Shown one piece after another: positions 49,017 through 59,126 of a DNA stretch of 64,000 nucleotides. How positions within the stretch are numbered: position 1 is the first letter of the stretch; every line of letters begins with the position of its first letter. The stretch comes from Eutrigla gurnardus (lineage: Eukaryota; Chordata; Actinopteri; Perciformes; Triglidae), in assembly GCA_963514095.1 (NCBI GenBank), contig OY741267.1:10705120-10769119 (forward strand), written 5' to 3'. Under the pieces are notes generated by a model, which was given only the letters and a program-made list of their open reading frames with translations, was not told the DNA's origin and did no database searches. Made by a program: the position numbers and the translations under genes.

Positions 49017-50438
49017 TAACACGTCCAAACAACGTCTTTTCTACGTCGTCGTTGCACGTCCAATGTCGGTCCTCTGTGCACCAGCTAGATGACGTCTTTT
49101 TCCCGACGTCTACCGAACGTCCAACATTGATGTCCACAGGACCTCTGTATAAGAGCTAATTGTGATCCAAATGTTGTCTTTGTGGACGTATTTTCTACGT
49201 CAAATTTAAACTAATTTTAGACATTGTTTTTATACTCCTTCTTGGTCCTGTGCATAACTGTATTCCCAAGCTACTGATTATGTTTGTAACAGCAGAAATT
49301 AGTGGCTATGCTTCCTTGGGTAATGTAAGCTGACCAGCTAGCTAGCCAGCTAGCGTGATATTGCTAACAATAACGTTAGCATGCTATTTTCTGACTGCCA
49401 TTGGCTCACTAAACGTTAACAACTAGCAACGTAACTTAACATCTGGCTTCGCAGCATCATGGACACGTTTGTGATTAAAACACTGTTCCGATTTTAGTAT
49501 TTTGTGTCTTTTATTATATTATTTGTCAAAATAAACACATTTTCTGAAGATACATGTCTGCTTTAGTGGGCTATGCATAATCAACAGAGAAACACAATGC
49601 AGGTAATGCATGTTTATTCACACGTATTTCAACAACTCGATAAGCAAACATAAAATGTACATTCTGGTGTAATGACAGTTTTTTAAATCAATAGAAACCG
49701 AGCAGGTAGAATTACATATTTAGCAGTGGTGAGATCGTGGCTGTGCCCAGACAACAGGTGACCTCCGTCTTGCCGTCTGCTGCAAGACTGATGTTACCTT
49801 AACATAGAAATCAGTGTATCATTAATTTCATTTTTATTTGTTTAACTGTAATGAGATCGATACAAGGTAGTCTCCGCTAGGTAACGTTAGCTAATGTTAG
49901 AGCTAGCGGGCTAGCTTTAACATCTTACATTCAGTGTTAATATGAATCAAAACCAACTCCATCTACAGTGTTTAAGATGAGCTGCATAAATGTGTTGTAT
50001 CCGTCTCGTGTTGATGCCAATGTAGGCTTGCAAAGCCAGGAGCGATGTATTCCACAATTATTGTTATGCTTGAAGTTAGCACTAGCAGGGACACTCATCC
50101 GTATGCAGACATGTACAGTGACATAATGGCGTGTGCAAACGCAAACAGGTTCTCAGAAGGTTTACAAGTTCAACCAACTGCAAACCAGCACGGACACCAT
50201 TCATAATATCAATGTCAATTTCCTGCACCTGTTTAAGATGTCCACATGACGTCCAAAAAAGTTACCTGTCATGACGTCCAAATTTTGAATCGCTTATTGG
50301 CATCCAAGTGGGGTCATAGTTAGACGTCCAAATAGCAGACCTAGTTTGCACGTCGTGTAGATGGCCAGACTTGGTCTTGGACCGACAGAGGCAATATTGA
50401 CATGATCTGCACGTCCATCAGACGTCCTATGTTTAGTG
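49017..50438. mobile_element. CACTA-like (EnSpm) non-autonomous element, likely
   Basis: Both ends are rich in ACGTC/GACGT words: ACACGTCCAAACAACGTC at the left, and GCACGTCCATCAGACGTC at the right. The right end closes with TATGTTTAGTG, the complement of a CACTA-type terminus. The left end does not show CACTA, so it may be truncated or mutated. The interior holds several GCTAGC/GTTAGC words and no transposase. The open frame at 48,944-49,159 overlaps the left end and is not a gene. Confidence 0.5.
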
Positions 50439-52369
50439 GGTTGAATCCAGTTTAGTAGAAACCGAGTGAATTATTTCGTGCCTCAAATCCTTGTTTAATT
50501 CCACTTAATTAAAGGTAGATTCTAAAATGATCCAACAGGAAAACCCAGGCCATTTTTAGTAGCTTGCAGCAGTAGCTCCAAAAGTTGCTAGCAAGAAAGC
50601 CGAGCTGAATTAAATAATCGGATGGGCTTGTTACAGTCTTTATTTTGTGAGAGCATTTGATTATTTGATTGCTGTGGCTATGCATAAAAAAAGATCGGGA
50701 ACATTTAATTTGCCTCTGTCCGAACGGCTCTCAACATGGAGACGCCTGAACAGTGCACCGTTGCCATGTTGACAATGGTGTGGATGCAATCCCCCCCAAA
50801 AGACATGCTCTGATATTCAAATTTACAGCGTTTCACTTTCCATTTCTTTTTTTGCTTTAAATTGGTTGATATTAACTAATATTGTTGATCTTAGAAGTAC
50901 AACCATACTATTTGCAACAAAATGGTAGGGCTTCATGGGAAATATAGACTTACAGTTGAGACAGCTTGATTCTCCTGTTTAATAAAATTACATTTTTATT
51001 TAAAGGGACAATGTACATTAATCATTACTCAAACAAACGTAAATGTACCAGAGTGAGCTGCAAGGGTAATTTTCATCTTTCTGTGTACTGACAGTGTTTA
51101 CTGTTGGACCGAAATAGCTGTAGCCAGCGGCCCTGCTGCTAGCTTTGACACAGGGGACCAGTAGTGGCTTTTACTGACGGTACACTTTGTGCCTGCTACC
51201 ATATCCTGAAATCAACCCGCAGCTCTACGTTTTCAGGCTGGAACAAAAGTGTAGAACGTGGTGGGAATGATGGAAGAGAATCATTTTGCATCATCTTTGG
51301 CTCTGACGTTGTGAGGCTTGCCAGGATTCGGAGCGTTCCATTTTAAAATAGCACGCTGCTGTGGGAAAATCATACCAGCACGATGAGAGAAACTCACTTC
51401 CTGAAAAACTTCGTCATGGACTCCAATCTTTCATTTTAACGAGTTGAATATCTGAATTTGGCCTTTATTGTGAGCTCCCAACTCCCAGCATCCTCTGCTC
51501 CCCACTGTCCCTTCCAACTCACTGCAGTTGTATTTGTGTATCTGCGTGTCTGTGTGTGTGTGTGTGCGTGTGTTTGTGTGTGTGTGTGATTGGGCCAAAT
51601 TTTCTGCTCCAGTTTTCCAGCCTGTCTGCACTCGCCTGCTTCACTTCGGTGAAACAGATTCATCTTAAATTGGCCAGCTGGATGGCAGCAGGAGGAAGTG
51701 CTCAGGCCTGTGTTATGAATTATAGCGTTGCATTGATGTTGGGAGCACACAGAGCAGACACTTCACTATATCCTGTCACATAGCACTGGGCTTGAATGGT
51801 TATTGAGTTATATTTTACTGCATGTAGTCGTGTGACAATTTTGCGACATACTTTACAGATCAAAACAACAGACAACAGTTTGAGTTGGAGTTTTGTGCTG
51901 GACCTATTTCTTGGGCGGACAAAAGTTGCTGCCTCCTATATTGTCACAGCGAGGTATGCAAGTGTGGTGCATATAGAGAGGCTAAGACATGTCCCTTCTG
52001 GTGTTATTTCGGGGAAAAAAGTATGTAGTAGCTAGAGAAAAATAATTGTTTTTTTTTTGTATCACAAAAAAGAAAAAAAATGTTTTGATCCTGTTTGAAT
52101 TGTACCATCAATTATACATGTTTGTCAATTTAAGTGACTACAACTACATCTCTCATCTCACACAATGTACGTTACCAACACAGCCTTTACCGTGCCTTGC
52201 TAGCTACGTAACTTAGCTATGTTCCATCATGAACGTAACGTTATCTTACCTGATGTGTTTTATGCAGCAACTCTCTTTATCAACTGGGAAGAGAAATGAG
52301 AAAGTGCTGTGTTGTGTCATACATAGTACGAAACACACAAGCATTATTGGCTTTCTAATCCCTTATTTA
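50439..52369. other. Presumed intron, no gene seen
   Basis: Unique DNA with an interrupted GT tract (51,545-51,588) and poly-A/T patches near 52,050. The NTRTHTHT frames at 51,431-51,750 come from the GT tract. Confidence 0.4.
51545..51588. repeat. (GT)n microsatellite, interrupted
   Basis: GT units broken by GCG and TTT interruptions. Confidence 0.88.
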
Positions 52370-52560
52370 CGGACTCCCACCCCGCATGTCCCAAAGTTAG
52401 CGTGAGGTTCATTTTGATGCCTAAACTTAACTGTACATAGTTATTTTAAGCCCAAACATGATGTCTTTCCAAAACCTAACTTTCTATTTGTAGCATAATG
52501 TCGTCCTAACTGAAGTGGTGCATGCACAAATGTAGTTGAAATGCTAAGCGACATAAATAA
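52370..52560 (+). repeat. Dispersed repeat family B, copy 3 (fragment)
   Basis: CCGCATGTCCCAAAGTTAGC, TGCCTAAACTTAACTGTACA, TAGTTATTTTAAGCCCAAAC and TTTGTAGCATAATGTCGTCC repeat the second half of 42,478-43,012. Confidence 0.65.
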
Positions 52561-53762
52561 ATGCTGGGTGGATGTATACACTGCAGTTCCATCAATAAAT
52601 AACTCTAATTGTCAGTTTGAGATTTATATTTGTGCTCTAGGCCATGCTGCAGGACAGTGAAGACAACTTTAGTTGTAACGTTAGGATATCCAGCAACCAA
52701 AGTGAACTGTAGTCAATGAGCTGCTACCTGTTTGCTCATCTAGTCAATGATTATTCGTATGGAACAGTTCGCAATTCAACAAAGTGGTATGATCCCCAGC
52801 AAATCACCTTCCAAGTGAGAGATTCCTTACTTTATAGTTAGATATCAAGGAAGCAAGTCAAAAGCAGGAAGAAAGTCCTGAAAAAAAGGGGAAACATACT
52901 TGGTTGCTCCAGGTCAGACCTCAACTTAGCAGCTAGCCACTGTTGATTTGGCTCATCCACATCCCAGTTTGCAGGAATACGCCTTGTAGGTGGGCCAGAT
53001 GCCACAAAGGAATCAGTTTACAATGACCCTGGTCACATCGATCATCAGAATACGTCTCCATATGTAGCTTTTCTGAATTTTCCGACATTGTGGACGAAGC
53101 CTGCTGACCTGATTTGAGAACCAGCAAGAGGAAAAGGATAAACAAAAGACGAGTCGCGATATTGATGAGAACTTTTGTTTTTCTTCTTTAGGGTTAACCC
53201 TACAAAACATATACTGTATGTTCAAATGCCCCTTAGACCACCACAATTGGTTGTTTTTTCTGCACACATCACAATGGGCACTAATGGCATTTCCTAGTAT
53301 AAACCCTGCTGATGGGTTATTTTATTTCATGTAAAAGGTGAAGGGGAAAACAGCTTTTCATCACACGATTGGTTGTTTTGGTTACTGCCCCCGCAGCTCC
53401 TCCTGCGTTCTGTTGTCAAGTTGATTTTCCAACAGACATTGAAGGAGAGCGAGAGCGTCCCAGCAGGACAGGGAGTCAGACAGTGACAGCTTTAACCTTT
53501 TACGTGTCATCTTGGATGGCAGGAACACAGAACCTGCCAGGCCGGGCTCACCACTGCTCCAAGGCCAGGGATTTACTGAGACCCCGGGACCTCCTGGAGA
53601 CCTCCATCTGCCAGACCAGAGAATCAGGAGAAAGGGATTACAATCCGGCCTGCACAAGAGAAGGCGGAGATCATCTATTGACAGAGAGAAATACAATATC
53701 TTTGGACGATTTACTGACCTCTCACTGTGAGAGGAATGCCACTTAGAAAAAGATATTGAGAT
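52561..53762. other. Presumed intron; overlapping open frames of doubtful meaning
   Basis: At 53,369-53,746 a 125-codon plus frame overlaps a 104-codon minus frame and a 72-codon plus frame. None has a recognisable domain, signal peptide or splice context. The DNA is GC-richer and purine-rich around 53,560-53,660. I take it as non-coding, with a transcribed exon as a weak alternative. Confidence 0.35.
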
Positions 53763-53770
53763 AAATCAGC

Positions 53771-54863
53771 CAGGGGTGGTTTGTGTATTGGGACGATTTA
53801 GGCGACGCACTACCAAAGGGGAAAAGGAGGGAATTTTTTTCTAACCAATTCTATCACAGCAACCGACAGTGTTCTAGACGTTTGATTTACCAAAAATATC
53901 ATTGTCCAATCAGAATGAAGTCATGCTTCAAATGGTCTCTCCTCTTTGGGGGCCATTTCAGTCAGGTTGAAAATCACCCCAGCGGTCTCTGATAGACTCA
54001 TGTAAAATCCTTTTTTTCAACTATCAAAGCTTTCAATGGACTCTCTATGGGTTCTGGGAGGGTTTGCCCTTACGCACTTTCGTCTTACAGAGGAGAAGAA
54101 TCACCACAGTCTGAGCCAATCAGAGGCAGAGTAGGGACGGGCCTGATGAACTCTGACCTCGGTCTCTTCTTCGCTGAATGTTTGTGGGAAAAATAAGTCG
54201 GGCAGAGTTTAAAAGCCTTAATATAATACATGTGAAACTAAACTAAAATGAAGAGTAGATTGTTTTCCCTTCAGACAGGTGCTGGGCGGAGTTAAGTGCT
54301 TCACCACCTGTCTCCCCTCGCACCATAAGACCCGTCTCACCCGACTGCGAGCCGGTGTCACGCCTGGATGTAAACGCTGATTTTGCTGAGCATCGAATTG
54401 TTCCGAATCGAAATGTTAATATAGCACCAGAAACACAAGCTGTTACGGTGCGTGGTGGGCCGAGCCCCCCTCCCCACAACGTCTCAGGCAGCCACAACCC
54501 GATGCAGTGAGGAGTCAGATATGATAATAACATTAAACACTGCTTATAATATCACCTATTTCTAACAATTGAGATGTATTATTTGTGTTGAGATTTAAAT
54601 AAAGAAAAAACCTTTATTGAAAAAAAATCTTTATTCCTGTATATTAAATGACCAGTGTATATGGGAACTGTAAAGAAAAGGTATAATATATGTATTAATG
54701 CAGTGCCATAAGGCGCAGTGAAAATGTTTGCGTGCACTTAAATGATGTGCTGGTGCACCTAAATGAAAAAGTTAGTCTGGAGCCCTGATGTACCATATTG
54801 AATGGGTCACCTTGATCATAAAAAAATGCCCCCCCCTGAGATTTTTTCCAGGAGCCGCCACTG
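53771..54863. mobile_element. hAT-like element with 8-bp target duplication
   Basis: The left end CAGGGGTGGTTTGTG and the complement of the right end CAGTGGCGGCTCCTG are similar (about 10 of 15). The flanks are AAATCAGC (53,763-53,770) and AAATCACC (54,864-54,871), seven of eight alike. There is no transposase frame; the 96-codon minus frame at 54,243-54,533 has no hAT features. Near its right side sits a fragment of another hAT element (54,690-54,787). Confidence 0.7.
54690..54787. mobile_element. Right-end fragment of a second hAT-like element
   Basis: GCGCAGTGAAAATGTTTGCG, GTGCTGGTGCACCTAAATG and the terminus GTTAGTCTGGAGCCCTG. The complement of that terminus, CAGGGCTCCAGACTAAC, is a known hAT-type end in fish. 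I could not find the matching left end, so this may be a truncated insertion inside the element at 53,771-54,863. Confidence 0.5.
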
Positions 54864-55802
54864 AAATCACCATATACATTTTTGTGGAAAACCTGTTAGC
54901 AAACAAGTGCCTATATCCAGCAGATAGATTAGGATTCATTTGGAAGTTTGGGAAGACTAATCGCTATAGACTGTCAGGTGACTTTATCAGCTGCTGAGAG
55001 ATTTGAGAGGTGTGGCGTTAAATTAAGGATTTAAATCAAATCCTTCGCATTTTATTGGGCTGCTAAATAGTGGGTGAAATTGGTTGAAATGAGTTGGTAC
55101 TAGCTTATGTAAGGACATATTTTATTTCCAGGAAAAAAAGGTGATTAGATTTGGATATGAAAACACAAAGAAATGGATTTTTAAAATGAAAAATGAATTT
55201 TTAAGGGATCTTTCCCACATGTTCAGATGACCCATTTGTTACTATGAAATGACTCACATAAAACTTCTACACACATAGGGGCTTAAATGTATTAATGCTC
55301 TGAATAGAGAACCTTTGATAATTACACTTTGCAGCAAACAACTACTGTCTATGTTAATTAAGATATAGGGCCCTAGTTTCGTGGCGCAGCGCAGGGCGGC
55401 GCAGGGTGGCGGAGCCGGCGCAATGCAAGTTTCGACCTGCACAGCCTTGCGCATCGTCAGTTTGGCAGTTTGGTGGATCGCCTGCGCCAAGATGGGTGTG
55501 GCGGCGCAGCAGGGGGAGGCGTCACAGATTCAGCTTGGCGTAGCGGAAGTTTTGTGGCAAAAAGCCTCGCCGAGACTGCGCTGAAAGCTCGCCAGCTCCA
55601 ACCTGAGGGGTATTCCACCAAACTCGCTAATTAAAGCGGCGCTTACCTGGTTAAGCCTGGTTAGAACTAACGCCAACTTCCACTTGCGGCTAAACCCGTT
55701 CCATTAACGCATTTCAGCCGCGCCTTGTTGAGGCTTATTCAAGCCAGGCTAACGTTGTCTTGTGTTACGCACGTTCACGGGATATGAAGCCAGACCAGAA
55801 CC

Positions 55803-55941
55803 GTGAATGTCGAATCATCGAGAAAATGGCAGAAAAGACCAGAGCAAAAATTATTGATGGAACTGTACGAGGAGTACAAACCCATCATAACCAAAAAAGG
55901 GAATACTGTAGTGATAAATAAAAATCAGGGCAAGAATTGCC
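55803..55941 (+). pseudogene. Myb/SANT-like fragment of a Harbinger element
   Basis: The frame reads RKWQKRPEQKLLMELYEEYK followed by PIITKKGNTVVINK. This is the first part of a trihelix-type Myb/SANT domain, with the conserved tryptophan, the leucine-rich first helix and the N-K turn. In autonomous Harbinger transposons a Myb-like protein helps carry the transposase to the nucleus and the ends. Here the frame is cut by the hAT insertion at 55,945. The sequence beyond that insertion (57,399 onward) meets a stop within a few codons, so the copy was already broken. There is no ATG at the start of the frame. Confidence 0.5.
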
Positions 55942-56190
55942 GAGCAGGGGCGGATCTACCGGGGTGGCATAGGGTGGCAAATGCCACCCTAAAAGAAAGC
56001 CTTGCCACCCCTGCTGCCACCCCAGTTTGCAGCAACGAATTCAAAGAAAAGTTATGTCCAATTTGACATTTACGAGCGCGAATTTCCAATGTCCGACTGC
56101 AATGAATGCAGCACGAGATTACGTCAGAGCAGCAAGACGCTGCTTTGTTTAGAAAAATTGAGTGGCGCGATTCGCGAAGCGAGGGAAGGT

Positions 56191-56719
56191 ACGTGTCCAC
56201 AGGCAGCGGTGTTTCCCCGCGTCCCATTCATTGTCTATGTGAAAAGCCGTCACATAGATTGGTAGCGTTGCGGTGAATGTCTAGAGACGGCGCGCGAGTT
56301 GGCCGCTCCTCATTTGCATAAAGTTGAAGTTGAATCTACTTTATGCTAATCAGAGGCGCCGGGCTCGACTCGCCGCCTCGGGAACGCTCGCGAAAATCTT
56401 CTAAACTGAATGTTGTCGATCTAAAATAAAGACAGATTCAGTAACTGCATAGCTTATTTCTCGCTTAAAATGTTTTCAGAAACACCTTTCGGTGAACTAT
56501 TTTCATAAAATAAGAGAAAGTTTCCAAACGAGCCGCCATGTTGGTCTGCGTGAACTCCGGAGCAGACAGGACAGCTGTGAAAGTGATCGTCCAATCAGGT
56601 GCAGCCATGAACTGTACGCGTGATTGTTTAAAGGAGAGCGCCTGTCAATCATCCGCCACGCGTGCAATACTGGGAAGCGGCGCGTCCACTTGCGTTTAAA
56701 ATCGCCCCTGTGGACACGT
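56191..56719. mobile_element. Fourth-level TIR element inside the hAT
   Basis: ACGTGTCCACAGG at 56,191-56,203 is repeated as its exact complement at 56,707-56,719, and the similarity continues with GCG. The interior has a CpG-rich composition with CATTCATTGTCTATGTG and a TTTGCATAAAG word. I could not find a convincing target duplication, so its exact limits and superfamily are open. Confidence 0.5.
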
Positions 56720-56979
56720 GCCTGGAGCCAGGAGTCGCGAGGAAAGAGCTTAAAAACTGATTAACTATCTATCACAAAATGAAATAATAATGAAAGCACA
56801 GTGCTAGTATAGTTGCGATGCTGATTTGAGATGATAAAAATCAGGTTGAAGAACGTTATTTCGCTAACTATACATGTAATGTTAGCTAGGTCTGACGTTA
56901 GTTCCGTGTAAAGTAGGCTAAGAAAGATAATATTGATTCAACGTCTGTCAAGGAAAACATTAAGTAACATAAAGTTACT

Positions 56980-57225
56980 TTGAATCTTACAGAAATTAAG
57001 AGGAAAGGTAGCATATTTAGTTTTTTCTCACCAAAGAAAAAGGAGAGAAAAATAGAAAATGAACTGAGCAAGGTAGACGGAGGAGATGAGGTGGAAGGAG
57101 AGAGAGAAGGGCAACAGAAAGGTGCCAGAGATAGAATACAAGGCCAAGGCGACCAGGGACAGGAGAAGGTGGGAGAACACCACAGCGGTCAAGATATAGA
57201 GGAGGGAGAGCATTTTGTAATGTAA
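56980..57225 (+). pseudogene. hAT transposase N-terminal relic
   Basis: The frame contains IKRKGSIFSFFSPKKKERK, the K-R-K-G...F-F-x-x-K pattern at the start of many vertebrate hAT transposases (ZMYM/TTF-type), then a charged, low-complexity stretch rich in E, G and Q, and stops. Upstream, TCTTACAG just before the block could be a splice acceptor. There is no ATG at the 5' end and no zinc-finger, catalytic or dimerisation region downstream. The remainder was lost by internal deletion. Confidence 0.55.
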
Positions 57226-57466
57226 ATGGCAGCCTGTGCCCTTATGTAGTGTGTACATACTATTTCTCATCAAACTGTGATAACTGTGAGTAAATTCAGT
57301 ATATATACACGTCTGCCATATGTTGCCACCCCTCAAAAATTCCTGCCCCCCTCTCGCCACCCCATACATATTTTTCTAGATCCGCCCCTGTTGCCGAGCG
57401 ATTTAATACGGAAGTACCGTTAAGAGTAACATGTTCTAATATAACACTGACTACATTTTCTCTAAT

Positions 57467-57538
57467 GTGAGGATAGTGTAGAGGTAACGTGCCGGCTATA
57501 CATGCGGCCGCCCACGGTTCAATTCCTGTCCATAGTCG
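57467..57538 (+). tRNA. tRNA-like sequence or pseudogene inside a transposon
   Basis: TAGTGTAGAGG (57,474-57,484) is a perfect A box and GGTTCAATTCC (57,516-57,526) a perfect B box, 42 bp apart, as in tRNA genes. A partial anticodon stem, GCCG with CGGC, lies between them. The T stem has mismatches and I could not pair the acceptor stem well, so this is more likely a tRNA-derived relic than a working gene. Confidence 0.3.
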
Positions 57539-57560
57539 TCTCTTTTTCTTTCTTTGGCCG

Positions 57561-57563
<3 letters not shown>

Positions 57564-57599
<36 letters not shown>

Positions 57600-57607
57600 T
57601 TCTCTCT
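57564..57607. repeat. (CT)n microsatellite
   Basis: About 13 CT units followed by interrupted TCTCTT words, within the second Harbinger-like element. Confidence 0.9.
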
Positions 57608-59126
57608 TTTTTTTTAGATAGGCCTAGTAAATGCATCTACATTGACCAACTCATTTATCGCAACAATTTAATGAATACATTCAATGAACCTATTAATGAA
57701 CTCACCTGAAAGGAATTTATGTGGCTGAAAATTGCAAGCAGCAATGCCTTTGTCATTGGGATCTATAACATGCTATTATATCTATCATGTTTTTGCAAGT
57801 TATATTTGGGTTCTGGGGAAATTGTATGACATATTTATCATAGTTAAAGTAAAATGTTGGTCTAATTCTCTGATCTAAAGACAATTATGCAATCAAAAAA
57901 AAATTATTTGTAAGACGTCCTGGCCAGGATGTGAACACGGACTGCCTGCACCTGGGGGCAGGTGCATCACCACTCACCCAACTAGGAGACTAGCAACAGA
58001 AGAAATAGATATGTATTTAGATAGTCGGTGTTCAGGAAATAAACGATTTATTCATATTTTTTAATTGCAAGCATGTATTCTTAGACACTTGATGCAAATA
58101 TAGTTTGTACTTCATATATGTAATTTTTGGTCTTTCACGTGATGAAATCACGAGGACTAGGCTTGGCGGAACCTTCTGCTGGGTACAGTTGTTTCCGACA
58201 GACGGACTTCTCTGAAACCCCCGCTAAAGTAAGCCTGATGTTTAGCCTGCCCCGGAGCAGGCTAGTTTGGTCGGATAAATTCCCATGGTTACTTAGCGGA
58301 GAGTCCCTCAAGTCACGTTGATGGAACGCAACTCTCGCTAAAGGTAGCGAGGCTTATCGAAATTAGCCCGGCTTTGCGCTTAGCGAGTTTGATGGAATAC
58401 CCCTCTGGTCTACTTTCGGCGCAAGGCGTAAATAAAGTCCATTCATTCAATGCGAATCACAGCTGGCAGAGTGGAAGTTTGGCTGACAGCGCGCAGTGCA
58501 CACACGTCACCGAGACCTCACAGGCAGGTTTCCACAGTTCCAGGCACATTTAAATGCAATACATAATCACAACAAACACTATTTAATGCAACTAATTGAA
58601 TCAACACGTGAATTTATATCTATATAGATTGTCCCGTCACATCTGACGTCAGATCAAAGGCGGATGGCACGCGTAACGGAAACTCAGCCTCTCGGACCAA
58701 AACATCTCCCTCTCTCTCTCCTGTTTTTTATAATATCGGCATTGTTATTATTATGATACGCGCGCACAGCGCGTGATGCGCGTGGTGGGAGCGGCGGCGC
58801 TGCTTCTGTCATCGGGATGTCAAATGACGGAACTTGCACTGAACCTCCCCTAACGCATTAAAGGAGAGGAGAGGAGCTCATTTGATTGGTGAAGATCTGA
58901 ATCGGCTGTATTAATCCCAGTCCACGCCTCGTCTCCTCCTCGTCTCCCACTCACGCCTTCTTCTCCTCCCTCTTTCCCACTTGCGCCGGTGGGCGAGACG
59001 GGAGGTGTGGCTGCGCGAGCCTGCGCGGTGCACGAAACTTGCAAAGTCCAGGCGGACACACCCCGTCGGCGTGGCGCAGGTGCGCTGAGAGCTGACTGCG
59101 CCTGGTCTACGAAACTAGGGCCCATA

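Larger units (their letters stand above)
55945..57390. mobile_element. hAT element inserted in the second Harbinger-like element
   Basis: The ends are CAGGGGCGGATCTA and its exact complement, flanked by the perfect 8-bp duplication TTGCCGAG at 55,937-55,944 and 57,391-57,398. Both subterminal regions are rich in GCCACCC words. A short relic of transposase N-terminus lies at 56,980-57,225. The element is 1,446 bp, including a further insertion at 56,191-56,719, so it is internally deleted. Confidence 0.88.
55606..58404. mobile_element. Second Harbinger-like element, inserted in the first
   Basis: The ends are AGGGGTATTCCACCAAACTC at the left and the complement of AGGGGTATTCCATCAAACTC at the right, one mismatch in 20, flanked by CTG at 55,603-55,605 and 58,405-58,407. 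Near the left it encodes a Myb/SANT-like fragment (55,803-55,941), as Harbinger elements do for their second protein. A tRNA-like sequence and a CT tract lie in its right half. It is itself split by the hAT element at 55,945-57,390. Confidence 0.7.
55368..59123. mobile_element. Harbinger-like element, outermost of a four-level nest
   Basis: The ends are GGGCCCTAGTTTCGT and its perfect complement, flanked by ATA at 55,365-55,367 and 59,124-59,126. A GGGCCCTA-type end with a 3-bp duplication is what I expect from PIF/Harbinger MITEs in fish, although the usual target there is T-A/T-A. Its own sequence is 55,368-55,605 plus 58,408-59,123, about 950 bp; the middle is a later insertion. It is GC-rich with a high CpG count. 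The last 504 bp recur inverted at 63,128-63,620. No transposase. Confidence 0.7.

Noticed and set aside
53369..53746. 125-codon plus-strand frame as a new gene
   Set aside because: It overlaps equally open frames in other phases and has no domain or exon boundaries that I can defend.
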